DNA from: Belliella baltica DSM 15883
Lineage (GTDB): Bacteria > Bacteroidota > Bacteroidia > Cytophagales > Cyclobacteriaceae
Direction of reading: 5' to 3'
Assembly (NCBI RefSeq): GCF_000265405.1
Contig: NC_018010.1
Location: forward strand, 2,997,501 to 3,061,500
Length of the DNA: 64,000 bases
Shown: in pieces, positions 28,069-35,810 of the stretch
How the letters are laid out: every line of letters starts with the position of its first letter
How positions within the stretch are numbered: the first letter of the stretch is position 1
Notes under the pieces: model-generated
What the model saw: the letters and a program-made list of their open reading frames with translations, nothing else
Databases searched by the model: none
What the model was told of the DNA's origin: nothing
Program-made: the position numbers and the translations under genes

Positions 28069-29181
28069 ATGGCAAAGGATTTAACTACATCAGACATACA
28101 CCGCAAAAACATACTGAATAATCGGTATGCCTTACAGGAAATAGAGAAGGAAGTAGGCTTTCCCGGTATTCTGTTCGAAGGCAGTTTACGCTACACCAAG
28201 CGACAGATAGCGCAATTCTATGACATTGATGAAAGAACCGTAGAACGCTATTTGGAACAAAATGAAACAGAATTTGCAGGAAGCGGATATGAAGTATTGA
28301 TCGGCAAGCGGCTTAAAGCCTTTAAGGAAGCATACGAGCAGTATATCAGTGACTTATCGGATGTTAAGGACATGAATGTCCCGAACATGCCCGATGGTAG
28401 CGACACAGGTGTCGGTACCACGGATTCGGATGTTACCGACATGGATGTCGCCAACATATCCAAAGCACCAAAAGTAGGCGTTTTTACCTTCCGCACTTTC
28501 TTAAACATTGGAATGCTCCTGACCGAAAGCAGCAGAGCCAAACAGCTTAGAGCATTGATATTGGATATTGTAATTGATACCATCAATGCAAAGATTGGTG
28601 GCAATACCAAATACATCAACCAGCGGGAAGAAGAATTTTTGCCCAGTGCTATTCGGGAATTCAATTACCGACAGGCTTTTACCAACGCCTTAGACGACTG
28701 CATTGTGGACAACAAATGGAAGTACGCCCAATTTACCGATGCTGTGTACAAATCCATCTTTCATGAAAACGCCAAAGAGTACAAACAAATACTGAATCTA
28801 AAAGCAAAGGATTCTGCAAGAGATACCATGTACTCAGAAGTATTGGATCTGATAGCAGCCTATGAAAATGGCTTTGCGGAGTTTCTATGCAATAAAAAAG
28901 AAGAGATTGGCAGAAGGCTTACCATGCCGGAAGCCAAATTGATGTTTGACCAATTCGAAAAGTTCCACGGAGCAGCTTTTAGGCCACTATTGGAAAAAGT
29001 ACGAACGCTCATGGCGAGCAGAGATATGGTTTTCAGGGACGCCTTACATGAAAAACTCAAAAGCTATGTCACACACTTGACTGCTGATGAATTTGAAAAA
29101 TTTCTGGGAGAAAAGAGCATGGCACTAGAAGAGCGACTGAAAGAAAATATTGATGTCTTCAAGAGACTAAAGGACAGGTAA
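28069..29181 (+). CDS. DNA-binding-like protein upstream of Doc; possible antitoxin/adaptor
   Basis: 370 residues, not a firmly known family. The N-terminal segment (about 30-90: PGILFEGSLRYTKRQIAQFY, DIDERTVERYLEQNE) resembles RhuM-type proteins with an HTH. A low-complexity linker (97-132) repeats SDV-DM-V-N twice. The C-terminal half is helical (FTFRTFLNIGMLL, REEEFLPSAIREFNYRQAF, EEIGRRLTMPEAKLMFDQFE). It lies 4 bp after mod and 1 bp before doc, so an antitoxin or adaptor role for the Doc protein is an inference from position. Its linker DNA carries three 14-bp palindromes. Confidence 0.6.
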   Translation: MAKDLTTSDIHRKNILNNRYALQEIEKEVGFPGILFEGSLRYTKRQIAQFYDIDERTVERYLEQNETEFAGSGYEVLIGKRLKAFKEAYEQYISDLSDVKDMNVPNMPDGSDTGVGTTDSDVTDMDVANISKAPKVGVFTFRTFLNIGMLLTESSRAKQLRALILDIVIDTINAKIGGNTKYINQREEEFLPSAIREFNYRQAFTNALDDCIVDNKWKYAQFTDAVYKSIFHENAKEYKQILNLKAKDSARDTMYSEVLDLIAAYENGFAEFLCNKKEEIGRRLTMPEAKLMFDQFEKFHGAAFRPLLEKVRTLMASRDMVFRDALHEKLKSYVTHLTADEFEKFLGEKSMALEERLKENIDVFKRLKDR

Positions 29182-29182
29182 T

Positions 29183-29623
29183 ATGGCATTTAACTATTTC
29201 AATATAGAATATGCTATCAAAACCCATGATTTCATCATCAATGAATCAGGTGGTTCTCATGGAGAAAATGATTTGGGTTTACTGGAAAGCGTATTGGAGC
29301 ATATCCAAAACGACTTTTACTATCCAGAGTTTGAAGCCAAGATTACCCATTTGGTATTCTCGGTAAATAAGAACCACGCATTCAGCGATGGAAATAAAAG
29401 AAGTAGTATCGCTCTTGGAGCCTATTTCTTAGAGATAAACGGACTCGATTACTGCATCGATCGGTTTATTATTGAAATGGAAAATATTGCCGTGCATGTG
29501 GCAGACAACAGAATTGATAAAGACCTGCTATTTGAAATTATTTACTCGGTTATCAATGAAGATGATTTTAGTGAAGAACTCAGGTTGAAGATAATAGAAG
29601 CCACAAGTACCGAAGAAATTTAA
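29183..29623 (+). CDS. Doc/Fic-family toxin-like protein
   Basis: 146 residues. The Fic-fold motif is HAFSDGNKRSS (about residue 66), preserving H, F, D/G, N, K and R needed to transfer nucleotide or phosphate; Doc of phage P1 phosphorylates EF-Tu. N-terminal NESGGSHGENDLGLLESVL fits the Doc start (the GLR-like block). Active-site integrity suggests a working toxin or modifying enzyme. It sits between the DNA-binding-like gene and res inside a seven-gene operon. Confidence 0.88.
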   Translation: MAFNYFNIEYAIKTHDFIINESGGSHGENDLGLLESVLEHIQNDFYYPEFEAKITHLVFSVNKNHAFSDGNKRSSIALGAYFLEINGLDYCIDRFIIEMENIAVHVADNRIDKDLLFEIIYSVINEDDFSEELRLKIIEATSTEEI

Positions 29624-29628
29624 GCATT

Positions 29629-32600
29629 ATGCAATTAGAAAAACAACTTGTACTATTCAGATACATCTTGCTTCAGTTGGGTTATGAAGCCTTTGAAGAC
29701 TTGCGGGATGAATTTAACAACAAAGAGTCTGGCACTAGCTCTACCGGATATACCTTTTTTGCCAGTGCTTTAATGGCCAATTCGGAAAAACTGATTGAAG
29801 ATCGGGCAATCCAACAATATGATGAAGCTATTCAAGGTTATGAAAAAAAGTTAAGGGAAAACCGAGCTGAGCCTTTCCTTACCTTCAAATATTACCAGTG
29901 GTTTTCATTACTCTTCACAGAATATTTCTTTGATGTTTACAGCAACAATCCAACGGTTTTAATCAATTCGCTCAATCAGTATGCTCAGGATAGCCGGGAC
30001 TTCAAGGATATAGAAGCCTACACGGAGAAGGATTTAAAAAAATTAGCTTATTGGATGGCAACAGGCAGTGGAAAAACCCTCCTGATGCATTGCAACTATT
30101 GGCAGATCACCAAATATTTTAAGGAATGGGAAAACATCATTCTCATAACGCCAAATGAAGGTCTGAGCCGACAGCATTACGAAAGCTGCCTAGAAAGTGG
30201 CATTCCTGCAAAACTTTACTCAGGAAGTGAAGAAAGCCTAAAAACCAAAGAAGGTGAAATCCTGATATTGGAAATCACCAAGTTGGTAAAGGAAAAGGAA
30301 GGTGAAGGCGTTAGTGTGGACGTTGACTATTTCTCAGAATCCAAGAACCTTGTTTTTATTGACGAAGGCCACAAAGGGCAAAAGTCAGAAGAACGTGCCT
30401 GGAAAAACCTAAGAGAACATTTAACCCGTGGCGATGGATCATTCACCTTTGAGTATTCAGCCACCTTTGGGCAGATCATCACCAACAGTACAAAGGATTT
30501 ACTTCAAGAATATGGCAAGTCCATCATTTTTGATTATTCCTATCGGCACTTCTATACCGATGGCTATGGGAAAGACTTCAGTGTATTCAATTTAGATGCG
30601 AAAAACGAGTATAGCGCAGAACAGAACAAACTACTACTAACTGCCAGCCTTTTAGGATATTATGAACAGTTAGCCCTTTACGAGCAATATGAAAAGGATT
30701 TACGGCAATACAATATCGAAAAACCACTATGGGTTTTTGTAGGTAGCAGGGTAATCAGTTCATCATCAAGCACTTTAACACAAGGTGACAAAGAAAGCAT
30801 TTCAGATGTATCACGAATTGTCAAATTCTTTAAGTATGCCCTATCTTCTCCTACAGCACTGCAATCGGATATAAATAAGATTCTAAAGGGCGACACAGGC
30901 TTACGTGATGCTGATGGGAATGATATTTTTAAAGGTCGTTTTGAGTATTTGAAAAAGGAAACACCCATTGCTGAATCTATTCTCACAAAAGTTTTCAATG
31001 GCATTGGCAATATTGAAGCCTATCAGGTAAAGCAAGCAGATGGAGAAATAGCACTCAAAACAAAAACGGCTGATCAATATTTTGCTGTCATCAATATTGG
31101 TGATGTACCTAAGTATGCCAAGACATTGGAAGCTGACACAGATGGAGAGTTAACTATCCAAGACGACAGCTTTACTAAATCATTGTTTCAGGCCATTTCA
31201 GAAACGGACTCCACCATCAATATTTTGATTGGTTCCAAGAAGTTTATTGAAGGCTGGAACTCTTGGCGTGTTTCCAGTATGGGATTAATGAATATGGGTA
31301 AAAGTGAAGGCGCTCAAATCATTCAGCTATTTGGCCGTGGTGTTCGTCTGAAAGGAAAGAACCTTTCGCTAAAGCGTGAAGAAGCCAATGCACCTTACCA
31401 TGTAAGAGCCTTGCAGACCATTTCAATTATGGGCTTAAATGCATCTTACATGAACCGATTCTTAACTGAAATTGAAAAAGAAGTTCCGGATTACACCAAC
31501 TATTCCATTGAAATTAAGCTCAACCATGAAGAGCAATGGAATGGCCAGATAATGACCTTCCGCAAGCAAAACGATAAATCCTTCAAGGATGAAATCATAG
31601 AATTGGAGTACAATGCCGATGTTGCAAAGCGTGTAACAATTGATCTGCGTAACAAGATAAGCATTGCTTCAGGTGGATTCAATAGCCAGTTTGCAGAAGA
31701 TGCCGCAGATTACAATGAAAACTTTCTAAAAGGTTTCAGGGGCTTCATCGATTTCAATGCCCTTACTATGGAAGCCAATAAGTATAAACTTTTGAAGGGC
31801 TACCAAAACTTAATTATAAATAGAGAAATATTCTCTCAATTGATCGAAGAAGGGAACTTCAACCTTTTCAGTCACAAAGGTCAGTTCGAGATAAATGAAG
31901 CTATTTCAGGAAAGGTACAAGCAGTCGCAGTAAGTTTGGTTAAAGACTATATCAATAAGTTTTATGCTGACAAGGAAAAAGCATTCCTTTCAAAATACTT
32001 AACCTACGATATGCTGGATCATGCTTCCCATTCAGCCATGTTCCCTGCATCGCATACCATGATTGTGAAAGTGCCCAAAAAGCACGAAACATTTATTTCA
32101 GAGCTAGAATCAAGAATAAAGGAGATATATGAAAAGGACGACAAAACACTCCCTTCTATTCATTTTGACAAGCACCTATACTCACCTATTGCATCCATAG
32201 CAGACGGTAAAAAATTCAAAGAAATAAAGACGGTTCCAGTACGGCTAAATGAAGGCGAAAGAGATTTTATCAATCACCTTAGAGAATATGCCAGGGAGTC
32301 AAAGCAATTTGAAGGTAAAAAGCTTTTTGTCCTCAGAAACTTATCTGTAAAGGGTATTGGCTTTTTCATGGAAAGCTCCTCCTTTTACCCAGATTTTATC
32401 CTTTGGGTAGTGGACGGTGCTAAACAGTTCATCTACTTTCTTGATCCCAAAGGGATATTATTAGGAGAAACACACTTCAACAATCCAAAAGTACTTTGGT
32501 GTAAAGACGATGCTTCCATATTGGAAGCAAAAATTCAATCAGATTTAGATAAGGATAAGAAAGAAATTGAAGTGCATATATCAGCCTTTATCTTGTCAGT

Positions 32601-32742
32601 TACGCCTTTTGCCAAAGTGCAAAAGGTTTGGAGTGATGGAAAGGTAACCAAGGATGAATTTGCTGAGAATAAAGTGCTTTTCATTGAAAACAATGAGGAG
32701 TACTTGTCTAAAATATTTGAAAACCTCAACATGAAAGAATAG
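29629..32742 (+). CDS. Type III restriction Res-type helicase-nuclease
   Basis: 1037 residues, superfamily 2. Walker A is ATGSGKT (residues 144-150), DEGH box at 245-248, and motif VI is QLFGRGVRLKG (about 566-576). A C-terminal PD-(D/E)XK site is visible: P921-D922 in FYPDFILW and D939-P-K941 in FLDPKG. Partner of the Mod protein: translocates along DNA by ATP hydrolysis and cuts. Longer than the smallest Res proteins; all key residues are present. Confidence 0.92.
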   Translation: MQLEKQLVLFRYILLQLGYEAFEDLRDEFNNKESGTSSTGYTFFASALMANSEKLIEDRAIQQYDEAIQGYEKKLRENRAEPFLTFKYYQWFSLLFTEYFFDVYSNNPTVLINSLNQYAQDSRDFKDIEAYTEKDLKKLAYWMATGSGKTLLMHCNYWQITKYFKEWENIILITPNEGLSRQHYESCLESGIPAKLYSGSEESLKTKEGEILILEITKLVKEKEGEGVSVDVDYFSESKNLVFIDEGHKGQKSEERAWKNLREHLTRGDGSFTFEYSATFGQIITNSTKDLLQEYGKSIIFDYSYRHFYTDGYGKDFSVFNLDAKNEYSAEQNKLLLTASLLGYYEQLALYEQYEKDLRQYNIEKPLWVFVGSRVISSSSSTLTQGDKESISDVSRIVKFFKYALSSPTALQSDINKILKGDTGLRDADGNDIFKGRFEYLKKETPIAESILTKVFNGIGNIEAYQVKQADGEIALKTKTADQYFAVINIGDVPKYAKTLEADTDGELTIQDDSFTKSLFQAISETDSTINILIGSKKFIEGWNSWRVSSMGLMNMGKSEGAQIIQLFGRGVRLKGKNLSLKREEANAPYHVRALQTISIMGLNASYMNRFLTEIEKEVPDYTNYSIEIKLNHEEQWNGQIMTFRKQNDKSFKDEIIELEYNADVAKRVTIDLRNKISIASGGFNSQFAEDAADYNENFLKGFRGFIDFNALTMEANKYKLLKGYQNLIINREIFSQLIEEGNFNLFSHKGQFEINEAISGKVQAVAVSLVKDYINKFYADKEKAFLSKYLTYDMLDHASHSAMFPASHTMIVKVPKKHETFISELESRIKEIYEKDDKTLPSIHFDKHLYSPIASIADGKKFKEIKTVPVRLNEGERDFINHLREYARESKQFEGKKLFVLRNLSVKGIGFFMESSSFYPDFILWVVDGAKQFIYFLDPKGILLGETHFNNPKVLWCKDDASILEAKIQSDLDKDKKEIEVHISAFILSVTPFAKVQKVWSDGKVTKDEFAENKVLFIENNEEYLSKIFENLNMKE

Positions 32743-32746
32743 GCTT

Positions 32747-34834
32747 ATGCACGGTCAGGATCTCAAAATCAATATCATTCCTTTTTCACCGGTACAGCAG
32801 TATGTGGACCTGTCTTTTTTTAAAGAAAAAAGAGCTGATGCCCTACCGCTTCACCTTTCAGAATGTCCTCTAGAGATTGCAGAGACCTATTCGACCGAAG
32901 AAAGAAAAAAGACCCATTACTTCTATACCTTCTTTTCAGATGATGCTGATGCAGACTTAAACATCCAAATAGACCTGTCCAAAAGTCCTCGTTTTGCCAA
33001 ACACTATTTCAGTCATCTTATCAGAAAGCATTTCAGACAGAAGGCTGCGTTGGTCAGTAATAACTTCATTAGAGATATTGAAGTTTGGTTTGAATCACCA
33101 AACCAACCAAGCAAGCTCTTTACAACCTATCAGGTATTCAGCCTTCGGGTGCAATATGCTGAGATAAGCGAAGGATTTGAGTTGGTCATTTACGACAATG
33201 GTATTACACGCCTCTTAAACAAATCAATAAATGACCTTCCAGATATAGATTTAGACACCTTTACGGTAGTAGTTTTCCGAAAGAATTTCTACCACATCAA
33301 AAACCTATCAGATGAAGGCAAGTCTAATTATCAGGAAGTATTTCCAATCGTTAATAAATCATTAGAAACCCACTTCGGATTTAAGCCTACAAATAATCCA
33401 TACGGCAACAAGTACGATCGGAAATGGAAGAGCTTAAACACTTTTTTGTCCGACCATATCAATACAACGGATTTCAAAACAGTCTTGAATCTTAGCAATA
33501 CTGATTTTATGCGAGTTCCAAGTAGTAAAATTCATACTACCAAGAAGTCAAGCAGCTTATTGCAATTGGGTACAGAAGAAAAACACAAGGTATATACTCC
33601 AAAAGAAAACCTTCAGGAATTTGGTCCCTACAGCTTACCCAAAAAGAACCAAGTAAAATTTATCATGATACTTCATGAAAATGATAGAGACTATGCAAAT
33701 CGCTTAGTTCAAATCATGAAAAAGAGATACCAAAGACCAGATGGCTCTTTCATGGAAGATAAATTTGGTGTTTCCTTGTACGATATAATCCGCATTCGCT
33801 TTGAATTAGATCGAGAAAACAGCATTCTCTTTACTGATGAAATGAATCCTTTTGATGCTATCCAAGAATATTTGGATAACCATCCGATTGACAATGAAAA
33901 GTTCAACTATGTTGCGATTTACCTGAGTCCATTTAGTAAAAATGAAACCGATAAGGAAAAAAGAGCTGTCTATTACAAGGTGAAGAAAACCTTGATTGAG
34001 CACGACATTACATCTCAGGCCATATACAAGGAACATATATTCTCTCCTGATTTCAAAAAATTCTATTATATCAACATTGCCGCAGCAATTCTGGCTAAAA
34101 CTGGTGGAGTACCTTGGAAACTTGAAGCTACCGAACGTGATGAATTGGTAGTTGGTGTAGGTGCGTTTAAATCAAAAGAGTTTGGCGTACCATACATCGG
34201 CAGTGCTTTCAGTTTCTCCAATACAGGGAAATTCAACCGCTTTGAATGCTTTCAGAAAGACCAAACAAAAGAGTTGGCAGGTTCAATCCTAAGAGCAGTT
34301 AAAGACTATGTGAATGTAAATACAGGAATCCGAAGGCTTGTAATTCACTTCTACAAAGACATGAGCAGAGAAGAAGTAGAACCGATTGAGAACGGCTTGA
34401 AAGAATTAGAATTGAATATTCCGGTTTTTATCGTCACCATCAACAAAACGGAATCTTCCGATATTGTTGCCTTTGATTTAGACTGGAAAGATTTGATGCC
34501 TGTAAGTGGCACTTTTATCAAATTAGGTTACAACAGATTTCTACTTTTCAACAATACCAGGTATTCAGCATCAGAGTTCAATTTCAATGACGGGTTTTCA
34601 TTTCCGGTAAAGCTCAAAATTAATTGCTCCAATCCTGAATTGGTGGATGATTACAAAACAGTCAAAGAGCTTATCGATCAAGTGTATCAATTCAGTCGCA
34701 TGTACTGGAAATCAGTAAGACAACAAAATTTGCCCGTAACAATCAAGTACCCTGAAATGGTGGCAGAAATGCTCCCCTACTTTGAAGGCAACGAGATTCC
34801 TGATTACGGAAAAGACAATCTTTGGTTTTTATGA
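32747..34834 (+). CDS. Prokaryotic Argonaute (long type, apparently catalytically inactive PIWI)
   Basis: 695 residues. The MID region (about 320-440) shows the guide 5'-end pocket pattern YYKVKKTLIEHDITSQAI, and the MID-PIWI junction has the typical NIAAAILAKTGGVPWKLE. The PIWI domain begins at VVGVGAF (G472 stands where active enzymes have the first catalytic Asp); D538 in HFYKDMS could be the third acid; YPEMVAEML (668-676) replaces the final acid region. The C-terminus ends LWFL, as expected for the metal-binding carboxylate. Residues 1-300 look like N, L1 and a reduced PAZ. Binding of guide nucleic acid without slicing is inferred. 4 bp after res. Confidence 0.9.
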   Translation: MHGQDLKINIIPFSPVQQYVDLSFFKEKRADALPLHLSECPLEIAETYSTEERKKTHYFYTFFSDDADADLNIQIDLSKSPRFAKHYFSHLIRKHFRQKAALVSNNFIRDIEVWFESPNQPSKLFTTYQVFSLRVQYAEISEGFELVIYDNGITRLLNKSINDLPDIDLDTFTVVVFRKNFYHIKNLSDEGKSNYQEVFPIVNKSLETHFGFKPTNNPYGNKYDRKWKSLNTFLSDHINTTDFKTVLNLSNTDFMRVPSSKIHTTKKSSSLLQLGTEEKHKVYTPKENLQEFGPYSLPKKNQVKFIMILHENDRDYANRLVQIMKKRYQRPDGSFMEDKFGVSLYDIIRIRFELDRENSILFTDEMNPFDAIQEYLDNHPIDNEKFNYVAIYLSPFSKNETDKEKRAVYYKVKKTLIEHDITSQAIYKEHIFSPDFKKFYYINIAAAILAKTGGVPWKLEATERDELVVGVGAFKSKEFGVPYIGSAFSFSNTGKFNRFECFQKDQTKELAGSILRAVKDYVNVNTGIRRLVIHFYKDMSREEVEPIENGLKELELNIPVFIVTINKTESSDIVAFDLDWKDLMPVSGTFIKLGYNRFLLFNNTRYSASEFNFNDGFSFPVKLKINCSNPELVDDYKTVKELIDQVYQFSRMYWKSVRQQNLPVTIKYPEMVAEMLPYFEGNEIPDYGKDNLWFL

Positions 34835-35241
34835 ACACCTCACTAGAAGAAAAACTTAGAAAGAAATCCATTAAACCAACGGCCATGCGCCTTTTGGTTT
34901 TACAATACTTAATGGAGCAAAACCGTGCATTAAGTTTGAATGAACTAGAAGTGCTTTTCGAAAATGCTGATAAGTCAACCATATTCAGGACGCTCAAAAC
35001 ATTTCAAGAAAACTACTTGGTACACAGAATCAATGACGGTAGTGGAGCAATCAAATATGCCCTTTGTGATGATGACTGTATTTGCAGTTTGGAAGATAAC
35101 CACATTCATTTCTTGTGTACTAAATGCGAAAAAACCTATTGCCTAAAGGATACCCCTATTGCAACTCCAACTTTACCGAATGGCTTTAAAGCAAACTTTG
35201 CCAATTATCTGATTGAAGGCATTTGTTCGGCATGTGCCTAA
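34831..35241 (+). CDS. Fur-family transcriptional regulator, coupled to Argonaute
   Basis: 136 residues from ATG 34831, which overlaps the Argonaute stop (ATGA). Winged helix (AMRLLVLQYLMEQN, STIFRTLKTFQENYLVHRI) plus two CxxC zinc sites (CTKCEKTYC and CSAC) and an HIHFLC block as in Fur/Zur/PerR. Metal-dependent repression is expected. Probable target: the palindrome TGCAATGGCATTGCA just downstream, before the metal-efflux genes. The coupling to the defence operon is odd; it may also be an efflux regulator captured by read-through. Confidence 0.85.
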   Translation: MNTSLEEKLRKKSIKPTAMRLLVLQYLMEQNRALSLNELEVLFENADKSTIFRTLKTFQENYLVHRINDGSGAIKYALCDDDCICSLEDNHIHFLCTKCEKTYCLKDTPIATPTLPNGFKANFANYLIEGICSACA

Positions 35242-35245
35242 ACTT

Positions 35246-35280
35246 TGCAATGGCATTGCACTCCCTTTTAGGTAAGTTTG
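35246..35280 (+). promoter_or_regulatory. Candidate Fur/Zur-type operator and promoter of the efflux genes
   Basis: TGCAAT-GGC-ATTGCA (35246-35260) is a perfect 15-bp palindrome starting 5 bp after the Fur-family stop. Thirteen bases further, TAAGTTTG (35273-35280) exactly matches the -7 consensus. No well-spaced -33 TTTG is seen. The start codon of the next ORF (35287) follows within a few bases, so the transcript may be almost leaderless if this is the promoter. Confidence 0.55.
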
Positions 35281-35286
35281 CGGCTG

Positions 35287-35610
35287 ATGAAATTATTTAC
35301 CTGCATATTAGTTGGAATTATCTTGATTTTATCAATTACTCCCATAGTAGGTGTTCATTGTAATGTTTCAAATTGGACAACTAATATTGAGATAAATTCA
35401 GATCAAGAAGATAATGAAACTGAAGGGGACGAAACTTGCCCCCTCCTTTGCGGTTGCCAATGTGGCCATAGATACCTGATTTCTATTACCAGCAGCAGAA
35501 TGGTTAGCAATCCGGTTCTAGTTAATAATATAAAGTTCCCAGAAACTTACAGCGAGGGCACTTCTTTTGACTTAATTCATTCTATCTGGCATCCTCCAAA
35601 AATTTCTTAA
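35287..35610 (+). CDS. Small exported Cys-rich protein, DUF6660-like
   Basis: 107 residues from the ATG at 35287; an upstream in-frame TTG at 35278 is also possible. An N-terminal signal/anchor segment (KLFTCILVGIILILSITP) is followed by an acidic stretch and CPLLCGCQCGH, then a C-terminal HPPK. It resembles the small DUF6660 proteins found beside Bacteroidetes Cus-type efflux genes; the Cys/His cluster suggests metal binding. Function unknown. Confidence 0.6.
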   Translation: MKLFTCILVGIILILSITPIVGVHCNVSNWTTNIEINSDQEDNETEGDETCPLLCGCQCGHRYLISITSSRMVSNPVLVNNIKFPETYSEGTSFDLIHSIWHPPKIS

Positions 35611-35614
35611 CAAG

Positions 35615-35691
35615 TTATTGATATGCTTTAACCATAGGCTATTAACCCTATGGTTTAACAGCTATTGGTTATCGAACTACAATATCAATAA
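35615..35691 (+). other. Structured intergenic segment before cusA
   Basis: Outer arms TTATTGATAT (35615-35624) and ATATCAATAA (35682-35691) are perfectly complementary; inside is a second hairpin AACCATAGG (35630-35638)/CCTATGGTT (35647-35655) with an 8-nt loop. This may be a terminator, a processing site or a leader structure between the small protein and the efflux pump. Confidence 0.45.
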
Positions 35692-35810
35692 TCATTGATC
35701 TCAAACCTTATTATATATCACAGAAGGTCAGGTCATTCATTCAACTAACATTTACCTATGTTAAAAGCATTGGAGCTTTTTCATTCAAAAAGCCTGATAA
35801 AAAGTAAAAT

